Assembly (NCBI GenBank): GCA_902756345.1
Contig: CACVQR010000002.1
Coordinates: 186,001 to 250,000, forward strand
Source of the DNA: Fibrobacter succinogenes
Lineage (GTDB): Bacteria > Fibrobacterota > Fibrobacteria > Fibrobacterales > Fibrobacteraceae
Length of the DNA: 64,000 bases
Reading direction: 5' to 3'
How positions within the stretch are numbered: position 1 is the stretch's first letter; every line of letters starts with the position of its first letter. A model generated the notes under the pieces. The model saw only the letters and a list, made by a program, of their open reading frames with translations, was not told the origin of the DNA and did not search any database. Below, one piece after another: positions 15,901 through 23,963 of the stretch. The translations under genes and the position numbers were made by a program.

Positions 15901-17179
15901 AGTTCCTGTCCAGGTGGTTGACAGATTCCCGATGATCCAGAATGTGGAATACTGGGATACCGATGGCGATGGCGTTCTCGACCAGGTTGTGGCCGTGTTC
16001 GACAAGAAGTTGACAAAGGATGACGTGGACGAATCCTTGTACATGTCGTTCCCGTGGTATAGCTATCGCGGAATGATGATCCAGCTGCAGGCTCAGCCTG
16101 AAAACATGAAAATCGATCCGAAGGATCCGACCCGTGTTATTTGGGACGTGTTCTCGACGACGAAACTTGCTTCCGGCGTCACGAGCATCTCTGAGAACCT
16201 GCCGCAGGCAACTATCTATACCTACTACAGGATCTTTGGCGAAACCTTCGTGAACGAAGACGTCGCTCCGCTGGTTGACAAGATGGCGCCGGTCGTGGCA
16301 AGCGCAACGCTCAGTTATGGCAAGAAGGCCGATACGCTTGAAATCAGATTCTCGGAACCGATTCGCACGAAGAACCTGAAGGGTAAGGATTTCTTCTCTT
16401 ACATTCATGGCGAAGAAACAATCGAACTGAACCCGACGAGAATAGACTGGTCTCCGGATGGCCTTACTGCAAAGCTTGTCTTTAACGGAAGCGACGGAAC
16501 GATCATGCCGGGTGACTCCATTGTGGTTCACAAGGGTCTTAAGGATGCAATCAAGGATAACTACGGCAATATCGCTGGCGAAAACCCGCAGGCGGTCATT
16601 ATCGGAGGTCTCCTGAACCACTTGGTCGAAGCCACTCAGATGGGTACCTTCGATGTCAATGACGACACTCCGAGGGAAGATTCTGACGGCAAGAGCTACA
16701 CGTTGCAGACCGTAAGCTCGGTGAACCTGCGCTACGTGCCGGGCTCGACCACCAAGGAAGACATGGAAAAAGAAGGGGCGCTTGGACAGTTGGTGCAGTT
16801 GGGCGAACGCTTTGTGCCGCAGCTTCTTGACCGCGCCCAGGTTTCTTCTGACGGTACGTACGACCCGTCCGTGCTTGATTCCTTGAAGCCTGAAGATGTG
16901 TACATCTCGTTCATCGTGAACTACTTCGATCACTTGGGCCAGTACGTGAACGACACCATTATTACGGTGCCTTGCGAAAGCCCGAAGTTCGGTGGTAACT
17001 GCCTTGAAACCGACAAGAAGGTCTTTGTGAACTGGAACTTCAAGGATCACAAGGGACGCTTCGTTGGGACGGGCGTGTACACCGTGCAGTTCAAGATGGT
17101 TGTCCGCTACGAAGACAAGAAGATTGTCGAAGAAATCAAGGACAAGTGGGGCGTTCGCCGCAAGAAACACAAGAAGTAG
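12971..17179 (+). CDS. Giant exported protein with Ser/Asn/Gly linker and calcium-loop repeats
   Basis: The 1402-residue protein has a signal peptide (MRNTAKYISMLLLSAAVSYA). Residues about 40-410 look like a beta-propeller-type domain (repeated GxLLVA, GHLFVAS segments). A linker of about 180 residues (about 425-605) is made of Ser, Asn and Gly with near-perfect SSNSNGG repeats. The rest shares its plan with the upstream gene product: DTDGDMALD and DTDGDGVLD loops, Ig-like strands, a closing VNWNFKDHKGRFVGTGVYT and a Lys-rich tail. Starts 23 nt after the 901-residue gene, so the pair is likely one operon. Poly-Ser linkers are common in Fibrobacter surface proteins. Function unknown; a surface or adhesion role is inference. 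Confidence 0.78.
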   Translation: MRNTAKYISMLLLSAAVSYAADVDYPTPENPATGIWIQQIGDIVPHAATKATLYYTKYEQNDRVKSISYQYNGAGYLLMKPSDKKTLCTEGDNVKGADGIVHHPDGDLLVAGQGEKIYKVNKTAKATGSGKCLVKTSTPATQKGGFWHLMMDPNQKWLWAAGIPGYLYRFSTAMDSATKNFADIGHQVELVPKEPDRHNDKKLATVIWDGEGTAFFTYSDYLGGGCESSGGTRACSAERRGQENKKAYFGVFTDTTWTTVTRENQSQIGGKIGEKVITKVGTKSLIDSLEGAHGGAYDTYSKTIFVFGGSKIVQIKPSYENGKVTAKKIAEIDLRTYFFEERNENLTGPRTPGVGWRLDQGTTDGYGHLFVASNTGHMIFVDYAANPKKMINDNVLIHVQWIDNYLDDLAPLSGVGVIREGGHTGSDEEVSSDSQSSSSLVEYHESSSSAKSSSSNNGSSSGNNGNSSSGTNLSSAGNGNSSGGDASSSGSNDGSSNSNGGSSNSNGGSSNSNGGSSNSNGSSSGNDNGSSGNDGTSSAGDSNLSSGGNGGHSSSNSNGNGSSSSEQGNGEDVGDKSSSSRTIGSGEDEGDGSSSSRVYFGAEDYDEDPGTGFDEYPSADDFEKGDSLVSKTVVLVPTDPDPSNPKVVAINGNHYLLTNDPKGIPMDLHYNSGLDSAKVGDVVAITLDKDKVKEYFDSPDSLRFVSKTGVKLVDPTDGSKNESLVVNADGSVTIFVTADEVVQGGSIKVYGGNEMIIIDNINFYDPIPDTRVGYIKDTDGDMALDYVEILLDDTLSQTYYLDGVKLVLGKDTLDCVDPKLNSARDRILVDVSSLVLPSVGEFPKDAKALVTYGDKASDGATYVREASIVEVGSNVIKDAYAIRNVNGLDSLFLQYNIDLFPVDIGMPEMLVMIKQSAERYGFDVDQIKKVYMPAKDIVILVGKNFKLKGSDKDSVSLYPGATFTNLPYITSDEYEREVPVQVVDRFPMIQNVEYWDTDGDGVLDQVVAVFDKKLTKDDVDESLYMSFPWYSYRGMMIQLQAQPENMKIDPKDPTRVIWDVFSTTKLASGVTSISENLPQATIYTYYRIFGETFVNEDVAPLVDKMAPVVASATLSYGKKADTLEIRFSEPIRTKNLKGKDFFSYIHGEETIELNPTRIDWSPDGLTAKLVFNGSDGTIMPGDSIVVHKGLKDAIKDNYGNIAGENPQAVIIGGLLNHLVEATQMGTFDVNDDTPREDSDGKSYTLQTVSSVNLRYVPGSTTKEDMEKEGALGQLVQLGERFVPQLLDRAQVSSDGTYDPSVLDSLKPEDVYISFIVNYFDHLGQYVNDTIITVPCESPKFGGNCLETDKKVFVNWNFKDHKGRFVGTGVYTVQFKMVVRYEDKKIVEEIKDKWGVRRKKHKK
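14329..14670 (+). repeat. In-gene Ser/Asn/Gly-coding degenerate tandem repeats
   Basis: Inside the 1402-residue gene, 21-bp units encoding SSNSNGG recur at 14455-14540 with synonymous differences, within a longer Ser/Gly/Asn coding stretch. Such units can change in number by slippage while keeping frame. Confidence 0.8.
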
Positions 17180-17267
17180 GCGAAAGAACGCTCGCGAGCT
17201 CGCTACAGACGAGAGACGAAAGAGTTTTGAGTCTGTGCGTGCTTTCCGAAAAGTTTGATATAAAAAG

Positions 17268-17296
17268 AAGTCCGGTTTTCAACCGGGCTTTTTAAT
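17268..17296 (+). terminator. Intrinsic terminator after the exported-protein pair
   Basis: GTCCGGTTTTCAACCGGGC forms a hairpin followed by TTTTTAATT, about 90 nt after the stop codon. Confidence 0.75.
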
Positions 17297-17406
17297 TGTT
17301 GGTTGTTTGCATGACGAAACGAAGTGACCCCTACTTGTTGATTTTAGTCAGCTTGTGGGAAAGGGGTCCAGGGGGCGGAGCCCCATGCGTCATAGGCAGC
17401 GATTAA

Positions 17407-18219
17407 TTATTTATTAATCGCTGCGAGGAATGCGTCCTTCTTGTCTTGCAAGAATTCCTTGCTGTTGTACTTGCGGATACGGCGCAGCGCCTGGTCGCGC
17501 AGTTGACGGACACGTTCGTGGGAGATGTTCATGGATTCGCCCACTTCGCGAAGTGTCTGCGGAGCTTCCTGGTTGATACCGAAGATGCCGGTAATCACCT
17601 TGGCTTCGCGTTCCGGAAGCTGTTCCATGAGGTCGCGGGCCAAAGCTTCGACGCTCTGGATTTCGGATTCGTTTTCCGGGTTCGTGGCGGTGCCGTCAGG
17701 CAACACTTCGGCGTAGGTCGCCTTGGAGTCTGCCTTGAGCGGGCTGTCGAACGAAACGCCGCGCTGACCGATCTGGATAAGTTCGCGGATTTCTTCGTTG
17801 ATTTCCTTACCGCGGCTCTGTTCGTGCAAAGCCTTACGCACGCGCAAGTGCTGGTTGGCCGGCAAGCGAATCAGGTTGCCTTGTTCGTTAATGGCGCGGG
17901 TAATGTAAGCCTTAATCCACCACACGCCGTAACTAATGAACTTAAGACCACGAGTGTGTTCAAAGGATTCGATAGCACGCACGAGACCCATGGCGCCTTC
18001 GCTCACCAAGTCCGGCAGCGGAATCGGGCAACCACGGTATTGAATAGCGACTTTCAAAACGAAACGCATGTTGGCAGAAATAAGCTTCTTACGGGCGATC
18101 TTGTCGCCTTCTTTGGCTTTCTGGAACAGAATCTGCTCTTCTTCACGAGAGAGGGGAGCGGTGCGTCTAATATCTTCGAGGTAACGTTTTAGAGTGGTAT
18201 CAGTAGAATCAATATGCAT
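17407..18219 (-). CDS. Sigma-70 family RNA polymerase sigma factor (SigA/RpoD-like, no region 1.1)
   Basis: The 270-residue protein has region 1.2 (TLKRYLEDIRRTAPLSREEE), region 2 with FISYGVWWIKAYITRAI, region 3 and region 4 with the HTH LREVGESMNISHERVRQLRDQAL. Region 1.1 is absent. This is the size seen for the housekeeping sigma of Bacteroidota and for RpoS-like factors; the sequence alone does not settle which role it has. The ATG (18217-18219) follows AAGGATGTAAGG. A perfect -24/-12 (sigma-54 type) promoter match lies 36-53 nt upstream. Confidence 0.9.
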   Translation of the reverse strand: MHIDSTDTTLKRYLEDIRRTAPLSREEEQILFQKAKEGDKIARKKLISANMRFVLKVAIQYRGCPIPLPDLVSEGAMGLVRAIESFEHTRGLKFISYGVWWIKAYITRAINEQGNLIRLPANQHLRVRKALHEQSRGKEINEEIRELIQIGQRGVSFDSPLKADSKATYAEVLPDGTATNPENESEIQSVEALARDLMEQLPEREAKVITGIFGINQEAPQTLREVGESMNISHERVRQLRDQALRRIRKYNSKEFLQDKKDAFLAAINK

Positions 18220-18254
18220 TTTATAACCTTACATCCTTAATATCGTATTTTTTT

Positions 18255-18272
18255 AAGCAAGATGCGTGCCAA
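18255..18272 (-). promoter_or_regulatory. Candidate sigma-54 (-24/-12) promoter of the sigma-70-type gene
   Basis: The reverse strand reads TGGCAC, five bases, TTGCT, with GG and GC 10 nt apart, matching the RpoN consensus fully. Predicted transcription start is about 25 nt before the start codon. No good -35/-10 pair is visible in the same place. No rpoN gene or activator lies in this window. Confidence 0.5.
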
Positions 18273-18398
18273 AAGTGTAAAAAATTAGCAAAGTGTATCA
18301 AATTTCCCGTATATTGTCACATTTTGATGAATTTTGTCTTTAAATTTAGAAAAATTGTTTCAAAAAATCAACTATTGTCGTAAATTTGTGACTAATGT

Positions 18399-18546
18399 GG
18401 GGTTTTAGGGGCGGAGCCCTTAGGCGAGGGGGTAGCGTAAGACACGGTATTGACGGGGCGTGGCTGAAGCGACCTTTGGACACTTGGCCTTTAGGCCTTA
18501 GTGTACATGGCCACCTTTAGGTGGTGCGGGAAACTTCCCCCTTTAC
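18399..18546 (+). repeat. Type B repeat, copy 1, with type D repeat embedded
   Basis: Starts GGGGTTTTAGGGGCGGAGCCC, continues TAGGCGAGGGGGTAG and ends GGGAAACTTCCCCCTTT. The 56-bp type D sequence sits inside it at 18469-18524. The type A copy follows directly at 18547. The gap 18220-18689 holds nothing else I can identify apart from the sigma gene's promoter. Confidence 0.75.
18469..18524. repeat. Type D repeat, copy 2 (56 bp, exact)
   Basis: Identical to 6744-6799; two TTTA-loop hairpins. Confidence 0.9.
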
Positions 18547-18636
18547 AGACCGTTCGGCTCTATTTCTAACAAAAAAATGTGATATAGCCTCACTCTCGCC
18601 GTCACGACTCGTTTATACGAGTCGCTTTCGGCTCAC
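18547..18636 (-). repeat. Type A hairpin repeat, copy 2
   Basis: On the reverse strand: GTGAGCC, hairpin GCGACTCGT ATAA ACGAGTCGT, GGCGAGAGTGAGGC, spacer, then TAGAGCCGAACGGTCT. It closes a B-D-A composite that begins at 18399. Confidence 0.85.
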
Positions 18637-18689
18637 GGCAAAAATTGAATTCCAAATTTTGAATTCTGAATTAGTATATTTTACACGCT

Positions 18690-19469
18690 ATGTCTATTAA
18701 AGAACCTGATCAGTCTGTCTGGAACAGATTTTGGCAACAGAAGAACGATATGGACAAGGTTTATCCTTCGTCCCCGTCTGTGTTGAATACGATTAAGAAG
18801 AATTTTAAGCTCGAAGGCCTCAAGGTTTTGGAAGTGGGTGCCGGTACCGGTCGCGACAGCGCAGAGCTGGCTCGCTTGGGTGCCGACGTCTATGTGCTCG
18901 ATTACGCCGAAAACAGTTTGAAAATTGTGGATGGCATTCGCGCAAAAGACAATCTTTATGACAATTTGAAACTGGTGCGTGGCGATGCCTTCAAGGCACC
19001 GTTCCCGGATTGCACTTTTGACCTGGTGTTCCATCAGGGCCTGGCCGAGCATTTTAAGGATTCGCTCCCGCTGATCAAGGAAAACTACCGCATCTTGAAG
19101 CATGGCGGCCATTGCCTGTGCGACGTGCCACAGACCGTTCACCCTTACACCGTAATCAAGCATATTCTGATTGCGATGGACAAGTGGTTTGCCGGTTGGG
19201 AAAAGCAGTTCACCATGCCGCAACTGAAAAAGCTCATGACCGATGCGGGCTTTGAATGTGTTTACGATTATGGCGACTGGATGCGCCCGAACCTGTTCTA
19301 CCGCATTGTGCGCGAAGTGGGCTTCAAGGTGGGCGTGGAACTGCCGAAGTACCCATTGCAGGGAACCGCTTACCAGAAAATTAAGGACAAGATTCTGGAT
19401 TCTCTTGAAAACAATTCGCTTATGCACTACACGCAGTTGTGCATTGGAGTCCTGGGCAGAAAGCCCTAG
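18690..19469 (+). CDS. Class I SAM-dependent methyltransferase
   Basis: The 259-residue protein carries the SAM-binding motif VLEVGAGTGRDSAEL (about residues 46-60), an acidic end to strand two (VYVLDYA) and FDLVFHQGLAEHF (motif IV region). Its methyl acceptor cannot be told from sequence. It lies 3 nt ahead of a glycosyltransferase gene and is followed by a flippase-like membrane protein, which suggests modification of a lipid-linked sugar or a polysaccharide. It reads as the first gene of that cluster. Confidence 0.85.
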   Translation: MSIKEPDQSVWNRFWQQKNDMDKVYPSSPSVLNTIKKNFKLEGLKVLEVGAGTGRDSAELARLGADVYVLDYAENSLKIVDGIRAKDNLYDNLKLVRGDAFKAPFPDCTFDLVFHQGLAEHFKDSLPLIKENYRILKHGGHCLCDVPQTVHPYTVIKHILIAMDKWFAGWEKQFTMPQLKKLMTDAGFECVYDYGDWMRPNLFYRIVREVGFKVGVELPKYPLQGTAYQKIKDKILDSLENNSLMHYTQLCIGVLGRKP

Positions 19470-19472
19470 CCG

Positions 19473-20627
19473 ATGAACATCCTTGTAGTCAATTACCGCG
19501 ACCGGATGCACCCTGCCGCAGGGGGCGCCGAAAAGCACCTTCACCGCATTTTTTCTCAGATTGTAGAATCGGGGCACAAGGTTGTGCTCCTGACGACGGC
19601 GTTTGCCGGCTGCAAGGCCCGCGAGACGGTCGACGGTATCGAGGTGATTCGCAAGGGGGGCGATCTGCTGTTCCAGCTGACGGTGGCGATGAATATCCGC
19701 AAGTTGGATCGTGAATTCAATTTCGATGTGGTGGTCGAGGACTTGAACAAGCTTCCGCTGTTTACGCCGTTCTTGACCAAGAAGCCTGTGGTGGTGCAGA
19801 TGCACCACTTGTGGCGTAGCTCCATTTTCCATGAGGCGTCGTTCCCGATTGCCTTTATGGTGTGGGCGTTCGAACGCGTTATTCCGTGGTTCTACCGCAA
19901 GCAGCCGTTTGTGGTGGTAAGCCCGAGTACCAAGTACGAACTGGAAGAAATTGGAATTGACGAAGACCGCATTTCAGTAATCTATAATGGTTCTGACGAA
20001 GCCCATGAGGCTGCTGATGTGGATCCGTCGCAGGTCGAGAAGTCTGAAGAAGTGCCGAGTACGCCGTATTTTTTGTGGCTTTCGCGCGTGCACCGCTACA
20101 AGGGAATTTGGACGGCGCTCGAGGCGTTCGAAGAATTTGCCGAGAACCATCCGGATGTAAAGCTCGTGGTGGCAGGTGACGGCCCGCTCCTGAAAAAGAT
20201 TCCGGCGTGGATCAAGGAACGCGGGCTTACGGAGCGTGTTGAACTTTTGGGATTTGTGACGCCGTCGAAGAAACGCGCTTTGCTGCAGAATGCGGTGGCG
20301 CTGTTGCAGACGAGCTACAAGGAAGGTTGGGGCCTCACGGTAGTGGAAGCTGCAAGGCTTGGGACGACGACGATTGCAAGCGATGTGCCGGGGCTCCGCG
20401 ACAGCGTAAGAAACGGTGAAACGGGACTCTTGTTCCCGGTGGGGGATTTTCATACTTGTGCGTCCGAAATGGACAGGCTTTATAGCGACGACGATTTGCG
20501 CACGAGACTTTCGGCGGCGGCAAAAAGCTATGCGGGCGAGTTCCGCTGGGACATTGCTGCCGAGAAGACTCTCGATCTTTTGCAGGATGCCGTTATAGAG
20601 CGACAAGTGGGGGGAGGAAATGAGTAA
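19473..20627 (+). CDS. Glycosyltransferase, GT4 (GT-B fold)
   Basis: The 384-residue protein starts MNILVVNYRDRMHPAAGGAE, the nucleotide-sugar GT-B N-terminal pattern with a Gly-rich loop. The C-terminal half has FLWLSRVHRYKGIW and the EX7E-like element KEGWGLTVVEAARLG, both typical of GT4 retaining transferases. It would transfer a sugar from a nucleotide donor to a lipid or glycan at the inner membrane. Its stop overlaps the start of the next gene by 8 nt. Donor and acceptor are unknown. Confidence 0.9.
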   Translation: MNILVVNYRDRMHPAAGGAEKHLHRIFSQIVESGHKVVLLTTAFAGCKARETVDGIEVIRKGGDLLFQLTVAMNIRKLDREFNFDVVVEDLNKLPLFTPFLTKKPVVVQMHHLWRSSIFHEASFPIAFMVWAFERVIPWFYRKQPFVVVSPSTKYELEEIGIDEDRISVIYNGSDEAHEAADVDPSQVEKSEEVPSTPYFLWLSRVHRYKGIWTALEAFEEFAENHPDVKLVVAGDGPLLKKIPAWIKERGLTERVELLGFVTPSKKRALLQNAVALLQTSYKEGWGLTVVEAARLGTTTIASDVPGLRDSVRNGETGLLFPVGDFHTCASEMDRLYSDDDLRTRLSAAAKSYAGEFRWDIAAEKTLDLLQDAVIERQVGGGNE

Positions 20628-21642
20628 AATGAATGGCCGACTCAAATCGGCGTTGATTTTTTGTTTGAAGTTGGTGGTGACGGCTGTCCCCGCTTACTTT
20701 GTGTACAGAAACATCGTGATGGCTCCTGACTGGAGCGTTGACGATTTGTATCGCCTGTTCAGTGCGCATAGTATTTGGCCCTTGTTTGTTGCGCTTTTGT
20801 GCCTTGGCCTTTCGAACTTTACGGCGTGTCTGCAGTGGAAGCTCTTGCTCGAAAAGCAGAACGTGAAAATGGGCTATGGTCATTTGCTCAAGCTTTATTA
20901 CGTGGGCTTGTTCTTTAACAACTTTATGCCGGGCAATGTGGGTGGAGACGCCAAAAAGGTTTACGACATCCGTATGCAGGGCGGGCAAGATTCCGTTGGC
21001 GCTGGGCTGACGGCGACATTCTTTGACCGCCTTTATGGGCTGTTCTTTATTACGCTGTTTGCTCTTGCGATGGGACTTCTGTTCTTTATGCATGACGAAG
21101 CGCAGCGTTCGTTCATGTGGCCCTCGGTCTGGATTTTCCTGGGATTCTGTGCCCTATTTGCAGCTCTCTGCAGCCGTAGGCTCGGGCGCCTCTTGTGCAA
21201 GGTGCTTACGAAGATTTTCCCGAAGAAGATTAACGAACGCCTGATCCACATGTTCGAACGATTCCAGCAATTCCGTTCGGTAAAGCTTTTGGCGTCTATT
21301 AACTTGCTTTCGGCACTGACGCAGGGCCTTCGAATTCTGGTGCATTATTTTTGCGGAATCGCGGTCGGCGTAGACCTCTCGATTTCGTGGTACTTTTATT
21401 ACATCCCGCTCGTTGCAATCGTGAGTGCGCTTCCGATTTCGATTGGCGGTTTTGGCCCGCGTGAACTATTGGCGCAGTCGCTGTTTGCGCGTGCCGGAGT
21501 GCCGGGGCTTGAATCGGTAGTGATTCAGTTGCTTGCTTACTTTGTGAGTCTGGTACTGAGTTTGTTCGGTGCATTCGTGTTCTTGCTTGGCGGAACGCCT
21601 GCGGCAAAAGTGCCGGCTAAGACTGAAGGCGAGCCGAAATAA
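20620..21642 (+). CDS. Lysylphosphatidylglycerol synthetase/flippase-type membrane protein (YbhN/UPF0104-like)
   Basis: The 340-residue protein has about eight transmembrane helices and the family motif FFNNFMPGNVGGDAKKVYDI (about residues 104-123), plus PISIGGFGPRE towards the C-terminus. Members of this superfamily are the membrane domain of MprF and similar stand-alone proteins thought to move or modify lipids. The start ATG at 20620 is preceded by GGGGGGAGG and overlaps the glycosyltransferase stop, so translation is coupled. In context it may flip the lipid product of the glycosyltransferase. Confidence 0.85.
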   Translation: MSKMNGRLKSALIFCLKLVVTAVPAYFVYRNIVMAPDWSVDDLYRLFSAHSIWPLFVALLCLGLSNFTACLQWKLLLEKQNVKMGYGHLLKLYYVGLFFNNFMPGNVGGDAKKVYDIRMQGGQDSVGAGLTATFFDRLYGLFFITLFALAMGLLFFMHDEAQRSFMWPSVWIFLGFCALFAALCSRRLGRLLCKVLTKIFPKKINERLIHMFERFQQFRSVKLLASINLLSALTQGLRILVHYFCGIAVGVDLSISWYFYYIPLVAIVSALPISIGGFGPRELLAQSLFARAGVPGLESVVIQLLAYFVSLVLSLFGAFVFLLGGTPAAKVPAKTEGEPK

Positions 21643-21740
21643 TTCAACGGCGCAGGCCTTGGAATACCCTGGGGCGTGCGACGGTTTTTAGATAGCGGTG
21701 GCGATTTACATGTACTTCGCCCCATTCCCTACGAGGCGTT

Positions 21741-23963
21741 ATGGACGCCGAAGAAATCCTCAAGGGTTTAAATTCTGACCAGCGTGCAGCGGTGTTGCAC
21801 GATCATGAGAAAAATGCGCAACTTCTGATTTTGGCGGGGGCCGGCTCGGGCAAGACGTCCGTCTTGACCAGGCGAATCCAGTACAGGATTCTTTGTGGTG
21901 TAGAACCTGAAAAAATCCTGGCGTTGACCTTCACCGCAAAGGCCGCCGCCGAGATGCGGGAACGCGTGCAGAAACTATTCCCGAATGCGGGCGTGCGACT
22001 GTGTACGTTCCATTCGCTTGCGCTGTACATGCTCAAGTGCAAGATTCCGTGCGGTAAGGCGGGAGCGGGCGGCGGGTGCCCGGCTTATGAACTGCTTGGC
22101 TTCAAGAAAATTCCTTCGCCGACGGAGTCTTCGGAACGTGAATTCTCGCAGGCGCTTTCGAAACTCAAGTTGAAAGTCAAGGTGTCTCGGGAAAATTTGT
22201 TTTCAGACTGCTATGGCGCGACAGTGTCGGCAAAACTGCAGCCGCTTCGCGATGCGGTGCTGGAATCGGGACAAGTCGTATTTGAAGACCTGATTTATTC
22301 GGCGATTCAGTTGCTCGAAACCAACGAGATGGCGCGGAATTACTTTCGCGAACAGTGGCAAGAAATTCTGGTCGACGAGTACCAAGACATCAATCCTTCG
22401 CAGTACCGCTTGGTGAAAGGACTGCTCGGCGACCGCAAGCAACTATTCGTGGTAGGCGACGACGACCAGGCCATTTATGGGTTCCGCGGTGCCGACATCG
22501 GAAACATCGAACGCTTTTGCGAAGACTTCAAGGAATCCACTCAGATTCGCCTGGAATGGAATTACCGTTCGGTTCCGAACGTGCTGTACCTCGCCAATGA
22601 CATCTTCAAGAACAAACCGATTCACTTGCGCAAGATGCTTAGGGCTGGCAACCTGAATGGCTCCGGTGGAAACCCGCTGTATAAGGAAAATCGCAAACCT
22701 GAAATCTGGGTGTCTGATAACCCTGTCGAAGAAATCCAGAAGATTATTCTTTCGATAAAGGAAATGCGCATCGGTTATGACCTTGCCTGGAAAAATTTCG
22801 CCATCCTGGTCCGCTACAACCGCCAGCGCCTTTATTACGAACAGGCGCTCCGCGACTATAACATTCCGATTGCAGGCGATGTGGTGACTGAGGCGGGCGA
22901 AATGAAAAATGGAGCCGCTGCGCCCGAGGTGACTGTTGAAGACGGCGTGCATGTCGAGACGGTGCATGCGTCCAAGGGCCTCCAGTATGCGGTGGTGTAT
23001 TATGCCGGATTATGTGAGAAACTTACGCCCGGGGAATGTACCGGCGACCGACAAGCGCGAAAACGCCAACTGGATGAGGAACGGAGGCTTTATTATGTGG
23101 GGGTGACCCGTGCCGAGGCGTGCCTGTTTTTGTTATATTGCAAGCGTAGATTCTGGAAAGGCAAATTGCGAAGGTTTAGACGTTCAAGGTTCTTGCCTTC
23201 TGTAACTCACCAGAATCGAAGTATGGATTTGAGTATGCCTGTATTCTTGTTTAAAGTCTATGTCGCTGTCGCTGTGTTGGGGTATATGCTGATGTATATT
23301 CTTGCGCTGCCGTATTTAAAACTGCGCTACAAAAAAAATTTTGAAGCTTGGCTTGAACACAAAATCCAGGATTTTTCAAGATTCTGCATGAAGGTGCTTC
23401 GTGTGGATTTGACTATTGAAAACCAGGCTGAGCTTGGCAAAGTCGATTGGAGCCGCCCGGTGTTCGTCGTAGGCAACCACAATTCGTTTGCCGACATTCC
23501 GATTGTATTTTTGGCACTCCAGAAGACGGTAGGTTTTGTCGCGAAAAAGTCGCTTGACCGAATTCCGTTCTTGAATTTCTGGATGCACAAGATTGGCTGC
23601 GTCTTGGTGAACCGCGAAAAGGGCGGTGCCGCCAAGGCCGTGCGCAAGGCTGTTGCCGAAAGAGGCAACTCTGTTCGCATCTTTATTTTCCCCGAAGGCA
23701 CGCGCAGCAAGACGGGTGCTCTTGGAACGTTCAAGAGTGGCGTATTCCGCTTCGCTTGCGAAAACGATGCCATTATGCTTCCGCTAGTGATCAAAGGCTC
23801 GGGCCCGGTGTGGGAACGCCGCAAAGACACGAAGCGCTGCAAGGTGAGCGTGAAGGTGCTTGCTCCGATTGATGTGCTGGAGTGCCGCAAGGAAGGCGAA
23901 AAGTTCGACCCCAAGGTTCACATGCTCCCCATGGTCCACAAGATGATGGAGGAAGCCCTGTGA
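21741..23963 (+). CDS. Fusion: compact UvrD/Rep-type helicase plus PlsC-type acyltransferase
   Basis: One uninterrupted 740-codon frame encodes two unrelated enzymes. Residues 1 to about 475 are a superfamily 1 helicase: LNSDQRAAV (Q motif), AGAGSGKT (32-39), TFTAKAAAEMRERV, VDEYQD (211-216), VVGDDDQAIYGFRG (237-250), WNYRS (273-277), VETVHASKG (405-413) and EERRLYYVGVTRA (446-458). It is short: the stretch between motifs IV and V lacks the usual 2B subdomain. Residues about 500-740 are a 1-acylglycerol-3-phosphate acyltransferase: a membrane helix (503-525), NHNSFAD with the catalytic H580/D585 and FPEGTRS (650-656). An internal ATG (23223) could start the acyltransferase separately, but no strong ribosome site precedes it. 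murI follows with a 4-nt overlap. Confidence 0.85.
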   Translation: MDAEEILKGLNSDQRAAVLHDHEKNAQLLILAGAGSGKTSVLTRRIQYRILCGVEPEKILALTFTAKAAAEMRERVQKLFPNAGVRLCTFHSLALYMLKCKIPCGKAGAGGGCPAYELLGFKKIPSPTESSEREFSQALSKLKLKVKVSRENLFSDCYGATVSAKLQPLRDAVLESGQVVFEDLIYSAIQLLETNEMARNYFREQWQEILVDEYQDINPSQYRLVKGLLGDRKQLFVVGDDDQAIYGFRGADIGNIERFCEDFKESTQIRLEWNYRSVPNVLYLANDIFKNKPIHLRKMLRAGNLNGSGGNPLYKENRKPEIWVSDNPVEEIQKIILSIKEMRIGYDLAWKNFAILVRYNRQRLYYEQALRDYNIPIAGDVVTEAGEMKNGAAAPEVTVEDGVHVETVHASKGLQYAVVYYAGLCEKLTPGECTGDRQARKRQLDEERRLYYVGVTRAEACLFLLYCKRRFWKGKLRRFRRSRFLPSVTHQNRSMDLSMPVFLFKVYVAVAVLGYMLMYILALPYLKLRYKKNFEAWLEHKIQDFSRFCMKVLRVDLTIENQAELGKVDWSRPVFVVGNHNSFADIPIVFLALQKTVGFVAKKSLDRIPFLNFWMHKIGCVLVNREKGGAAKAVRKAVAERGNSVRIFIFPEGTRSKTGALGTFKSGVFRFACENDAIMLPLVIKGSGPVWERRKDTKRCKVSVKVLAPIDVLECRKEGEKFDPKVHMLPMVHKMMEEAL

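Noticed and set aside
17360-17390. Additional type B copy around GGGGTCCAGGGGGCGGAGCCCC
   Set aside because: Only the GGGGCGGAGCCCC core is shared; the other blocks of type B are missing.
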